From the NCBI RefSeq assembly GCF_040939455.1, contig NC_134112.1:20548501-20612500 (forward strand): a stretch of 64,000 bases of DNA, in the 5' to 3' direction. Shown here piece by piece: positions 13,415-25,870 of the stretch (positions are counted from its first letter, which is position 1; each line of letters opens with the position of its first letter). Below the pieces are notes generated by a model. That model did not search any database, was not told the origin of the DNA, and saw nothing but the letters and a program-made list of their open reading frames with translations. The position numbers were made by a program, and so were the translations under genes. The DNA is from Microcebus murinus. Its lineage: Eukaryota > Chordata > Mammalia > Primates > Cheirogaleidae.

Positions 13415-13650
13415 TCACAATCTCTTGACGGAGGTGGGCATTAAACCATTACATACAATAAGTTGATATAGGGAATATGATGGGCATCTATATTGGATAA
13501 GTGGAGACCCAAAAGTGGAAGTAGAGGGGCCAAAGAAGTATTCTGGGAAGATCTGACTTGAGCTGGGTTTTGAAAGAAAAAGGCAGAGAGATAAAGGAAA
13601 GAGGGGAGGAAGCTGAGTAAAAGCAAGAAGGTAGATGATAGTGTTCCAAT
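13415..13650 (-). mobile_element. L2 fragment, antisense
   Basis: 'gaagatctgacttgagctgg' with 'aaaggcagagagataaagga' resembles the antisense L2 'ggtgacatttgagcagagacctgaagg' block. Diverged. The 83- and 102-codon reverse frames are by-products. Confidence 0.45.
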
Positions 13651-14329
13651 CACAAAGCCAGAGCACTTACCCATCTGGTCTCTAGGACAGGTCCCACTCC
13701 TGTTCTTAAGGTTTCGAGAGCCCAGACCAGTAGCTTGGTGTATCAGCAAGCAGCAACCTCATACCTGGTTCTGCTAACCTTGCACCTCTATTTCTATAAT
13801 TAGTCTGATTGCACAAGGCCAGTTCCCACTTGTATTTGTTTCCCATGCTTGCTCCAGACTGGGGCTTATCTGACCCTCTGGGGTTTAAGTCTTGCCAAGT
13901 TCCCGTTGGTTCCCCTGGGCATGGTACTGCATGTGACTGTAACCTTGCTCTCTCCCTCCACCGTGTGCTAGGGATTGTTCCAGGCTGTCTCCATGATCTT
14001 CTCTCATTTCCTTTTCTCAAATGCTCTGTGAAGGAGGTTGGGTTTGGATTTCAGTGAATAGAAACCAAGACACAGCATGACTTCCCACCAGCCTCTGTGA
14101 GGGAGCCCTCTTCTCCCTGAAGAGTCCAATCATGCTTGCTTGTGAGGGACCTTGGGAGACAATGCACAGGCTCAAGAAGGGGAGTGCCAAGGAGCTCCCT
14201 GCTCCCTGCCCCATCACATTGGAAGTACTTCAAAGGCTTCCGGAGGGAAGGAGGTTGCAGCTGTAGCTTCTCTGGCATCATGGAGAAGAAAAAAAATCTA
14301 TCTGCTGATGGCTCCTAGACATACGTCTT
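13651..14329. other. Single-copy DNA with overlapping chance ORFs
   Basis: Several 60-100 codon frames overlap on both strands, which argues against any one being real. No repeat recognised. Confidence 0.4.
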
Positions 14330-14710
14330 CAATCTAGAACTCTTTCCTGAGCCTGAGATCTACATAGTCAAGAGCTCACTTAGTATCTCTACTTGGAATT
14401 TCAAAGGAACCTTTAAAGTGCAGCATGTACAAAGGTGTGTTCAGCTTCTCTCTCAAACTTGGCTATTCCTTCTGGTGCCCCTGTCATGGTGAATGCCACC
14501 TTGATTCACTCAGATGTCAAAGCCAGGAACCAGTACATCATCCCTGCCTTTTTGGCCCCAAATAAGTCCTATAATAGTCCATCTATGCTCATTTATTTCT
14601 GTTCCATTGCTACTTTCTCATCATCACTAATCCTGGTGTCCCTGCCTCCTCGGTCCTGCTCTTTTCCAATCCGTTTTCCAAAACTAGCTATGGTGACCAC
14701 TTTACAACCT

Positions 14711-15198
14711 CAGTACTCAAAGGACCAAGCACCATTGGCATCACATGAGAGCTCCTTAAAAATGCAGGATCCGGCCGGGCGCAAAGGCTCATACCTGTAA
14801 TCCTAGCACTCTGGGAGGCCAAGGCAGGAAGATCACTCAAGGTCAGGAGTTCGAAACCAGCCTGAGCAAGAGCAAGACCCGGTCTCTACTAAAAATAGAA
14901 AGAAATTAATTGGCCAACTAAAAATATATAGAAAAAATTAGCGGGCATGGTGGCGCATGCCTGTAGTCCCAGCTACTGGGGAGGCTGAGGCAGGAGGATT
15001 GCTTGAGTCCAGGAGTTTGAGGTTGCTGTGAACTACGCTGATGCAACAGCACTCTAGCCCAGGCAACAGAGCGAGACTCTGTCTCGGGGGGAAGGGGGAA
15101 AAGGATCCCAGGGCTCACCCTAGACCTACTGGATCAGAATCTGCATTTAACAAAATCCCCAGATAATGCCTGAGTACATTAAAATTTGAGAGGCATGA
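14711..15198 (+). mobile_element. MER20-like hAT element, split by an Alu
   Basis: Left piece 'cagtactcaaaggaccaagc' and 'ggcatcacatgagagctcc'. Right piece 'gacctactggatcagaatct' and 'acattaaaatttgagaggca'. Together these give the MER20 order. The 8-bp target duplication is no longer clear. Confidence 0.65.
14774..15100 (+). mobile_element. Alu SINE with an unusual G-rich tail
   Basis: Sense Alu from ggccgggcgcaaaggctca. In place of poly-A it ends 'gtctcggggggaaggggga'. Only the short aggatcc matches on the two sides. No GAGT duplication. Confidence 0.93.
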
Positions 15199-16009
15199 CT
15201 TCAAAATAAACATCTAATTATGTCTCTCTTTTAAAAAAGTTCTTTAAGGCTCCCTACTGCTCTCAGAAGAATCTACTGACCTTAAATAACCCCACAAAGC
15301 CCTTTCAGATAGAGTCGCTGTGCACCTATGCAGGTTTGTCTTTCCACTGCCTGCATCTGACCTTGGAGCAATGGTCACACTGAGCTGCTCTCAGTTCTCT
15401 GACAGACTGAGCTCTGTGTCTTACCTCCAGGCCTTTGCACATGATCTTCTTTCTGCCTGGAATATTCTTTTTCTGAGACATTTCTTCCTAAAGGAAACCT
15501 GTAACCTTCTGTATCTGATTTAAGCTCCCTTCTAAGAGCTCCCATGGTATCTTGTACCCTTATCTTCCTAGTTAATTCATTTATTATTGTTATTATTATT
15601 ATTTACTTTCTCAAACTATAGCTATACAGCAACTGCTTTTGCTGGGATGCAAGTTGCTGAGAATATCCTGGATTGTAGATGTTGTTTTCATATCCTTCTC
15701 CCTGTGTAGACTAGAAGGTTGGTGTGGGCCAAAACCATGTTTATTTATTCACTTGTGAATTCTCAGAACCTAGCATTTTCCTGGAACAAAATGATATTCA
15801 ATAAAACCTTCTTAAATAGATGGTGAGCTCCAGCTATACTGATGATGAATATAAGATATAAAGGAACTATTTGTTGAATCAAGAAGCTTTTTTATTGGGC
15901 TTTTAAGCAGTCCAGTGTGTGTACAAGCTTCTAAGGTGAGTGAGCAACAAAATTTTACTTCCTTTGATCTGAATGTGTTCAAACAGGTCTATTCTTAGTC
16001 TTTTGGAGA

Positions 16010-16145
16010 CAAGGAATGGAGGTAATGGGAACTATTATCTCATTTCAAAGATGCAAAAACTGAAGTTCAGATAAGTTAAGCAACCTTCCAAGGGTTATAC
16101 TGATTGTAAGAGCTGGAGCTGGGACTTCTACCTAGGAGGAGCCAA
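16010..16145 (-). mobile_element. MIR SINE, antisense
   Basis: 'ctattatctcatttcaaaga' and 'gtaagagctggagctggga' match antisense MIR. Confidence 0.65.
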
Positions 16146-16429
16146 CTCCAAAGCTGGGACACTTTCCAGGGTCAGGAACTGAGTAAAGGTCAGGTTGGCC
16201 ATTTCTGTCCTGATTGAAAGAATGAATCCATCCATCATTCTGATAATTATTTTTAGTGTATCAAACATTTTACATTCTCTAAAACAGTCTTTCCTGGTCT
16301 TTTCCATTGACAGCACACTCCCCAAAGAGACTTTTTTTGGTCCCTGCTGTGTGAGATCTGAAGTCTCTTTGCTTCTCTATAGAATGCCAAATCTAGAAGA
16401 GACATCCTTGGAGACCAGTTAGTGCCATT

Positions 16430-16560
16430 CTCTCTTTTTCACCAAGGCTTGGAGAAACACATGATTTACCTGAGATCACATAGCAAATAAATAGCAAAGC
16501 TGGGACTTAAACTTCAGGCTTTGAATAGTCAGTCCAGAGCTCCATCTACTGGGCTTTGCT
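16430..16560 (-). mobile_element. MIR SINE, antisense
   Basis: 'acctgagatcacatagcaaa' and 'agctgggacttaaacttcag' match antisense MIR. An L2/MIR tail-like 'cagcaggtgttcaactaat' follows. Confidence 0.6.
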
Positions 16561-17675
16561 ACCTAGTATGCAGCAGGTGTTCAACTAATGCTTGTTGATG
16601 ATCTTGTGACTGTTGCTTACTGCTGGGAGCTCTTGCAGTGCATGTAATGACTCAGGCCTCAGTCATAGGCAAGTCCCTTGTGACTTTTAGTAAGCATAAG
16701 AGAAGTTCATGTCTTGAGCTGTGATTATCTGTTCAAATTCCCATCATTAGTGTCAAAGATAAATAACCTGATCATTATTATTAAATGAATAGTCCTGAGA
16801 TACCCCAATGCATCTGTCTGTCAATTTTGAAGAGACATCCACTGGCTGAGGCCTTGCCTTATGACTCTGTGTGTGTGTGTGTGTGTGTGTCTATTTAAAT
16901 GTAACACTCAATCAGAGAAATGAATTTCAGATTTCTTTTACCTTCTGGTGTCTTTGAGACACATAAGGAGGAAGCAGAGATGTCCACAGCAAGGGAGAAA
17001 TCTGCCTGGTGACAGTGAGGAAAGTGCAGTGGAGAGAACAAGGTGTAAATGTCACATGGATAGCTTACATTCCCACTCTGATCTTTGACAGGTTTCTAAA
17101 TTTTTTAATTTGTAAAGTGGGTTTGATAATGCCCAACATACAGGTTGTATACGGGGGGGATATATAGTACTGCACACTGAAAGTGGCTAAGAATGGGTAA
17201 TTAACTGTCCACTAGTAGCTGGTAAGGCTAACTGGTAGGGGCTTGTGGACAGTCTATTCTCCACGGGCCAATCTTGCAGGCACTTCTCAGGCTGCAAGCC
17301 ATGTTCCAAGGGGTGAGCAGACTGAGCCTGGCATGAGACTCCTGGAATGGGCTCTGTCCAGATACCCAGATGGTCTGCATGGGAAGCTTTCTCAGTCTGT
17401 GGCACAACTAGAACCCTTCTCAACTCTGGAGAGGGCTCTGGCCGGACCTGGCTATGGGGACAGGGATACTAAACAGATGGACCAAGACAGAGACTTAGGA
17501 TTCTTTTTATCAAAGAGTAAAAATGGACTAAGCCACCAGAATTGGGTCTCAGGTGAGGACCAGCAGGACAGAAACCCTGTGAGCAGAGCTGGGGCCACGG
17601 TTAGAACCAAGGTGCTGGAGGGTAAGTCCAGAGAGCCAGGCAGGATGGTACCTTGAAAATTCTTAATTTTACCTT
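16561..17675. other. Single-copy DNA with a GT microsatellite
   Basis: Holds (GT)n at 16868-16890. A 137-codon plus frame (17243-17656) and a 103-codon minus frame overlap. Neither resembles a known domain. Donor-like GGAGGGTAAGT near 17619 has no good acceptor before it. Confidence 0.45.
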
Positions 17676-17701
17676 TAATACACCTTAAGGAAGGTGTATT
17701 A
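17676..17701. repeat. Perfect short inverted repeat
   Basis: 11-base arms (taatacacctt / aaggtgtatta) around a 4-base aagg loop. Could form a small cruciform or hairpin. It lies just before a MIR. Confidence 0.9.
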
Positions 17702-17912
17702 TGGTGGCTAAGAGAGCCAGTGCTGGGGCCAGACTGCCTGGGTTCAAATCCTGGTTCTGCCATCTACTAGGTGTGTTATCTTGGGCAAAGCATACAACTT
17801 CTCTGTGCTACAACTTCTTTTGTGAAATGGGAATGATTGCCTTAAAGTCCCTTTGGAGGATTAAATGAATTAATTAAGGCACTCAAATCAGAGGTTGGCA
17901 GTGCTCAGTAAA
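17702..17912 (+). mobile_element. MIR SINE, well preserved
   Basis: 'ccagactgcctgggttcaaa', 'cttgggcaaagcatacaact' and 'aggattaaatgaattaatta' are classic MIR in order. 'ggttcaaatcc' is the old tRNA B-box. Confidence 0.78.
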
Positions 17913-17914
17913 TA

Positions 17915-19735
<1,821 letters not shown>

Positions 19736-19858
19736 GGAGATGGGGGTAGACCTGCAGACCCTGGGCATGGAATGGCCCCACACAGAAGCTCACACCTAGC
19801 CCAGGAGCCCTGGCACTGACCCGTGTTTCCTGGGGAAATGGACAGCAGAGGCGTAATG

Positions 19859-20081
19859 CAGGCGTCCTCAAACTTCAGCCCGCAGGCCACATGCGGCCCA
19901 CCAAGGACATTTATGCAGCCCGCCAGGTGTTTTTGCCGCCGCTGCCTGTCCTGCTTAACAGCCGGCTGGTCTCGGGCCCACAGTGAGCATGTGTGGAATG
20001 TGTGCTGCACTCTCCAACGGCCCTCCAATGGTCTGAGGGACAGTGAACTGGTCCCCTGTTTAAAAAGTTTGAGGACCCCTG
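19859..20081 (-). mobile_element. Short non-autonomous hAT element (TIR CAGGGGTCCTCAAACT)
   Basis: 223 bp with inverted ends caggcgtcctcaaact and agtttgaggacccctg. Flanks gcgtaatg / gtgtagtg match at 6 of 8 positions, fitting the 8-bp hAT target duplication. It shares both ends and much internal sequence with the copy at 48548 (opposite strand) but keeps extra CpG-rich internal sequence. No transposase frame. Strand is relative to the 48548 copy. Confidence 0.85.
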
Positions 20082-20196
20082 GTGTAGTGGGTCCTGCAGA
20101 GAATATTGAAAGACTTATTTCAGGGACCAATGGGCAGCAGAGGTGTAGTGGGTCCTGCAGAGAATACTGAAAGACTTATTCCAGGGACCAATGCTA
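20082..20196 (+). repeat. 61-bp tandem duplication beside the hAT element
   Basis: Unit begins gtgtagtgggtcctgcaga and repeats from 20143 with few changes. A further partial copy ('gacagcagaggcgtaatg') lies left of the hAT element, so the element sits in the array. Confidence 0.88.
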
Positions 20197-20508
20197 AGTG
20201 CCTTTTGTAGCTTCAGATTTCTGGACTTAGAAGTAAAGCAAATTTGAGGAACTTATCATCAGAAACCAGACAGGGAAGCCACTAATAGCAGCTGTAGGAA
20301 ATTCTGGGCTTCCAAATTATGCAGCTGTCCATCAGCAAGTCAATGCTAGCACTAAGGCAGCAGCTGTTTGTCAGCTGTGTTTGCATTAAATGGTGTCAGA
20401 GAGAAAGCCACAGGAAAATTTATGAGATGAAAGTCCACCATTGGGCTTTTTTTTTAATAGATGTTCTACATGAACATCTTGAAAGGGTGGGATCTTGGGC
20501 TGCTCTTT

Positions 20509-20864
20509 CTTTTTTTATTTCAGCATATTATGGGGGTACAAATGTTTAGGTTATGTACATTGTCCTTGCCCCACCCAAGTCAGAGCTTCAAGCGTGTCTA
20601 TCCCCCAGTGTGCCCTGCACCCATTATGTGTGTATAAACCCATGGCCTCCTCTCCCCTCACCTGCCTGACACCCAATGAATGTTACTACTATATGTGCAC
20701 TTAAGTGTTGATCAGTTAAAACCAATTTGATGGTGAGTACATGTGATGTGGTATATGTATACCATGGAGTTCTATTCAGCCACAAAAAACAATGGAGGTA
20801 TAGCACCTCTTGCATTATCCTGGATAGAGCTGGAACCCATTCTAGTAAGTGAAATATCTCAAGA
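20509..20864 (-). mobile_element. L1 3' end, 5'-truncated and internally inverted
   Basis: 20509-20705 is the antisense lemur-type L1 3'UTR ('catattatgggggtacaaat'). 20706-20864 is sense L1 ('catggagttctattcagcc', 'tggaacccattctagtaagt'). Both lie inside one TSD, ttgggctgctctt / ttgggctgctttt. This is the hallmark of twin priming during target-primed reverse transcription. Confidence 0.82.
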
Positions 20865-20877
20865 TTGGGCTGCTTTT

Positions 20878-21589
20878 GTTAGCACTGCTGGGAACTGAAA
20901 GTTTGAGAAGATGCCCTTTAAGTAACAGACAATTTCCTGTAGCTAATAGGTGATGGTTTTGCTTTTTTATCCCAAGGCATAGCTTTTTTTTTTTTGAGGA
21001 ATCTGTAGTAGTAGGAAGTCTCTGTTTTCCATCCCTAATTATGGTTTATAACATTGCAAACTGGCTGAGATGTCTTGTGGCACTGCCTTCAAACAGGGTG
21101 TTTGGGGCTGCTGCTGCTGCCGGAGAGCATCAGTGAACTGACATGCCCTCCAGAGTATGACAGTACAGTGAGTGGGGGACCAGCCACAGGGAGGAATCAG
21201 GGAGCATGATCCTTCTCTCAGGGAACTGAAAGTCCTTCAGTGGGGCTGGATCGAAGTGAGCTGGAGTGGTAGGCAGGGTGGTGGAGGGGGCAGGAAGACT
21301 GATTACATGGCTTCATGCATTGCTGCACCTGCCTGAGCCAGGGGGTGGCGGAGCAGACATCAGAGTAAATGCACTTGGTTGCCAGGACTAACTTGGCTGT
21401 TAGAACACAAGGCCAGTGGAGTTACTCAAGTCCAATTCCTTTCAATCCTCATATGGGCCACTTGCTCTCCTAATTGCATGAGGTTAGATGCTGCTTCTAC
21501 TTTTCAGAAATAGTCTCTCCTCATAGAGATTAAGGAAAGGGTTATCTTTCTTTGTGGACTCTTGTGCACCATAAACCACAATCACATTT
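20878..21589. other. Single-copy DNA, nothing recognised
   Basis: Holds a short GCT run near 21110. No gene signal. Confidence 0.4.
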
Positions 21590-22100
21590 GTACCATTCAT
21601 TCAGTAAATGTAGTCAGTAACTCTGCCAAGTGCGAGAAATACAACAAAAGCATATATATAAACTGGGGGGAGAATAGACATTAATCAAATAATAACTCAA
21701 ACAAACTGTGATTATTCACAAGTTGAGAAGTGCTCTGAAGGAAACTGTTGGTTGCTTTGTGGGCATATAACACAGGGACTCATGCTGGGGGGATCTGGGA
21801 AGATTTCTCTGAAGAAGTGATACTGAGTGGAGGTCAGAGGGAAGCATAGGAGTTGGGTGGGCAAAAGCAAGAGCTATTTTCTGGGGTGGAGGATGATGGG
21901 TAGAGGACAATGTTCAAGGCAGAGGAAACAGCATAAACAAAGAGCCAGAGACAGGAAGGAGCACACGAGGGAGGCATGAGGTAAGGTCTGTGGGTGCAAT
22001 GCAGAAACTGAGGGGGTACAGGGGGCATCATCTGTGATAGAGATGAGACTGAGGAGATAGGAAGTGCCTCACAGTGTCTGTGGGCCAAGTTCAAGAGGGT
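21590..22100 (-). mobile_element. L2 LINE, antisense
   Basis: 'accattcattcagtaaatg' marks the reversed 3' end. 'gaagtgctctgaaggaaact', 'aagatttctctgaagaagtg' and 'ttcaaggcagaggaaacagc' follow in antisense L2 order. Confidence 0.7.
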
Positions 22101-22104
22101 GTAG

Positions 22105-22475
<371 letters not shown>

Positions 22476-22899
22476 GAATTGTTAGTTTTAAGAGGTTTTT
22501 AGCAGGGAAGTGCTGATCTTGTCATCAGCAACTTTTAAGCAGCAGCTAGTTGTGAACCGAGTTGGCTAATAATGAAAAGTACAAGTATGTGTTTGTGTGA
22601 TGTTTAACCTACTTAATAAAGCATCTTAATCATCTTAGAAGTGCCATTTAATTAAAATTGATGTGCCACTTATGTATCCTTTTGATCTATTTGTTAAAAG
22701 AAGAGCCTTAAATACACTGCTTGGCAATCTTCCTGTAAGCGTGGAAAGTAATCAGAGTTCATTTCTTTAAACATGTTCTGAGATTCAGCCTGACTTTACA
22801 AATAGTTCAGATTAGTGTAGGTTTCACTTCACAGTCTGGAATATTTGGTATTCTAGCAAATATTCTGGGTTTTGTTATAAGACAGGGCTTTGTGGAAGG
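22476..22899. other. AT-rich single-copy DNA, possible conserved non-coding element
   Basis: No repeat or frame recognised. It holds homeodomain-like TTAATTAAAA near 22650 in clean, non-repetitive sequence. This is only a suspicion of regulatory DNA. Confidence 0.25.
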
Positions 22900-23065
22900 C
22901 AACAGAGGAGCATGGGGGAAATGTACTGGCTTAGAATCCCAGCTCTGCCAGTTACTTGCGTGGTAACCTCGGGCAAGTTATTTTAGCTTCTCTGAGACTG
23001 TTTCATTATATGGAAAATGGGGTTAACAATAAAACTTATTTCATGTGGTAAAATGACTTAAACAT
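22900..23065 (+). mobile_element. MIR SINE
   Basis: 'agaatcccagctctgccagt', 'acctcgggcaagttatttta' and 'atggaaaatggggttaacaa'. Confidence 0.72.
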
Positions 23066-23211
23066 ACATAATAGGTGACCATACATTTTGGTGGGTTCCT
23101 TGATTATGCTCATCATCCCAATGGTACAAATATTGATGTCCCCTTTCATTCTTCAAAGTGTTCCTGGCTTAGACAATAAATTACATGGTCACTATATTTA
23201 TACAGAAAGTT

Positions 23212-23508
23212 TTTTTTTTCTTTTCTTGAGACAGAGTCTCACTCTGTTGCCCTGGGTAGAGTGCAGTGGCACCATCACAGCTCACAATAACCTCAAACTC
23301 CTGGGCTCAAGGGATCCTCCTGCCTTAGCCTCCTGAGTAGCTGGGACTACAAGCACATGCCACCATGCCTGACTCATTTTTCTATTTTTTGGCAGAGACA
23401 GGGTCTCAGTCTTGCTCAGGCTGGTCTCAAACTCCTGACCTCAAGTGCTCCTCCTGCCTTGGACTCCCAAAGTGCTAAGATTATAGGCATGAACCACCAT
23501 GCCTAGAC
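23212..23508 (-). mobile_element. Older Alu (AluJ-like)
   Basis: Antisense dimer with 'gtagagtgcagtggcaccat'. More diverged than the lemur-type copies. TSD ttatacagaaagtt / ttatatagaaagtt. Confidence 0.92.
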
Positions 23509-23522
23509 TTATATAGAAAGTT

Positions 23523-24325
23523 GAATGGTGCTTGACACATAGTAAATGCTATTATGTATATGTTAGCTATTGTTATGTGTTTGCCCATGTGGGTTTGTTT
23601 CATGATTGCCTTCCTCCTTTTCCTCCCTCCCTGAGAATCTTCTCTTCTGGAATAGGCAGAATGATCTACCACAAAGGCCACATGCATTTGGGCCTTCTCT
23701 GCCTACCAGGGGCCACGTGGCCATAACCCAGTAGCTTTTGCATTGAGTCCATCTTTCACCTTTGGGGTTTAGCACATCTGTTCAGAGGAGTTCTGGAGAT
23801 GCTATGTCACCAAATTAGGAAGCACTGTGGGCTGCTTTTAGTTTGGGGTGATTACTCATCTCAGTATCTGCTCCTTGTCTGTATTGGGAAAGGGCAGGAG
23901 AGGAGGGTAAGTAAGAGGTGCTTAGCGCTCAGGCAGGTGATTATGGCTTTGCTGTTGGGATTTGGGCTTTTGCTCATGAAACCACCCACGGTGAACATCT
24001 GTGTGGCGTGTGTCCCCTCCTTTCAGGGTGAACTAACTCTATTATTAACTATGTGGCCTAGAACATCTGGCAGAATTGAGATGTGGAGAGATCAAAGTGA
24101 AGGAGAAAATAGTGCGAATATCTTCCTCCTGGTGACTGAAATTCTGAAGTAGGTGACCAAAGCCATTTGGAGAGAGAGGGCTGAGATATGACCTACTCAG
24201 AGGAGGTACACAAGGGGTCCAGACTGACATTTCTAACAGGGTAGGATGCAGAACACTGTCCCTGAGGACATCCTGTAAAGAAAGATATCCAGAGTCTCCT
24301 CCATCTCTCTTACACCCCCCACAGC
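23523..24325. other. Single-copy DNA, no gene seen
   Basis: A donor-like GGAGGGTAAGTAAG near 23904 follows a weak acceptor-like 'tactcatctcag'. The pyrimidine tract is poor, so no exon is called. The 117-codon frame is unremarkable. Confidence 0.4.
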
Positions 24326-24990
24326 ACACCTTCCCCATAGACATAGACACACACCATACACACACATCACATATATACATACCACACCACAACTTCCCCA
24401 TAGACACAGATACACCATACACACACACCACACACACACACACACCACAAATCATACACTATACCACATCTTCCCCAGAGACACAGACACACCCAGACAC
24501 ACCACACCTTTCCCATAGACACAGACACATACAGCACAGACACACACAGACCACACATACCATATATATATACACACCACACATCTCCCCCATAGACAGA
24601 GGCATACACGATACAGACACACACAGACCACACACACACACCCCACACTACACTATACCACACCTTTCTGATAGACAGACACACACAGATCACACATACA
24701 CACACCACACACCACACACCTTACCCACAGACACAGATACATACCACACAGACACACATAGACCGTGTACACACCACATATACACACCACATCACACCTC
24801 CTCCATTGACATAGACACACACTATATTGACACACATCACACACACAACACACACCATACACACCACACCACACCTTACCCATAGATAGACATACACCAT
24901 ACACACAGACCATACACACACCCCACATCCACCACACCACACACACACGCCCCCCCACATACCCCATACACACTGACACCCATACACACA
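24326..24990. repeat. CA-rich minisatellite with about 76-bp repeats
   Basis: A 'ttccccatagacacagac' block recurs about nine times. Spacings are mostly 75-80, with 38, 57 and 63 also present, and (CA)n-rich filler lies between blocks. On the minus strand it is TG-rich and could take up Z-DNA. The many long Val-Cys frames on the minus strand are artefacts of this array. Confidence 0.9.
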
Positions 24991-25179
24991 TGTTATCACG
25001 TGTTAACTTGCCCGTCTCCATGACACAGCGAACATTTGTCCCCCTTTGTAACTCCAGAGTCTGGACACAGAGCAGACACTGTTGAATGAAAAACTAAAGG
25101 AATCCATCTTTGAACTACTTCTAGGTTTTCGTGAAATAAAGAGTAGACATTTAATTTCTCATCTAATGAAAATCTCTTC

Positions 25180-25545
25180 GTACCTGTACGATGCCTGGCG
25201 GAGAAGGCTGCGCGTGAGGGGAGACGCCTCGGTGAGGAAGCGCCCACGACGCGCTGTGTGAGGACTGAGCAAAGCTCGAGGAGAAGGAGGAGGTACTTCT
25301 GCCCGGGCGACTCAGAGGTGTCATCAAGGGGCATCTGAGGTGGACGTCCAAGGAGGAGGCAGAGATTACGATTCCCCCGGGTGGCAGGGCACGGGGCGCG
25401 AGGGGCGCATGCGCAGCGCTGCGCACGCCGCACGCACGTGTGACGTGGGCGGAGGACCCGGCGCCTCAGCGCCCCCGCGCGTCCCGCCTTTGCACCCGCT
25501 GTGAGCGGCTGCGGTGCCACCTGGAGGCAAAGCCGACCGCGTGCC
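25180..25545. promoter_or_regulatory. CpG island, candidate TATA-less promoter
   Basis: About 43 CpG by hand count in about 365 bp, against almost none nearby. It holds GCGCATGCGC (NRF1-like palindrome, 25405-25414), CACGTG (25435-25440) directly joined to TGACGTG (CRE-like, 25441-25447) and GGGCGG (25447-25452). No TATA box. Possible donors: plus-strand CTGCGC|GTGAGG near 25213 and minus-strand ACAG|GTACGA near 25185. A 188-codon minus frame spans it but has no recognised domain, and its far end is ordinary DNA. Direction and gene are unknown. Confidence 0.6.
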
Positions 25546-25870
25546 TGTTTCAGCTCTACCACCTGTGAGAACCTGCCCAGTTAACTTCATCCCTATTTCC
25601 CCATCCGTACAAAGCTGTGAGTATTAAATGAGGCACCGGGTGTGAAGGTGCCCAGCACAGTGTCGGACACTTAGTATTAATGTTGAGTCAAATAAGCCCC
25701 TTTCTCTTCTTCCTCGTGTCCGTTTTCCTCCATATCTGTAACATGAGGTAAAACTAAGGCCTCCTCCTAAGATTATTTTTAAGATGAAGTGGATTAACAC
25801 TGATCAAGCTCTTCAGTCACACCCAGCATATAGTAAGTGCTCACTTAGTGCTAGCTGCTGCTGCTGGTAT
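25515..25870 (+). mobile_element. Two adjacent MIR SINE remnants
   Basis: First copy: 'cagctctaccacctgtgaga', 'atttccccatccgtacaaag', 'cccagcacagtgtcggacac'. Second copy from about 25705: 'cgttttcctccatatctgta' and 'cccagcatatagtaagtgct'. The first overlaps the end of the CpG island. Confidence 0.55.

Larger units (their letters stand above)
14330..15830 (+). mobile_element. L2 LINE, sense, host of a nested insertion
   Basis: The left part carries 'gccaggaaccagtacatcat' and the right part 'ctccaggcctttgcacatga' and 'tctgcctggaatattcttt', in L2 ORF2-to-3' order. It is interrupted by a MER20-like element, which holds an Alu. The end has 'tattcaataaaaccttctt'. Decayed, not coding. Confidence 0.65.

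Noticed and set aside
17702..17912. tRNA-like B-box 'ggttcaaatcc' and similar elsewhere
   Set aside because: All lie in MIR SINEs, which derive from tRNA; no cloverleaf or A-box/B-box gene found.
24045..25021. Many minus-strand Val-Cys-rich frames up to 136 codons
   Set aside because: Open in several frames at once because the CA/TG-rich minisatellite lacks stops.
24996..25562. 188-codon minus-strand frame across the CpG island
   Set aside because: Stop-poor because of GC-rich sequence; starts in MIR remnant, no domain recognised, runs into ordinary DNA. Kept only as a possible transcript region.
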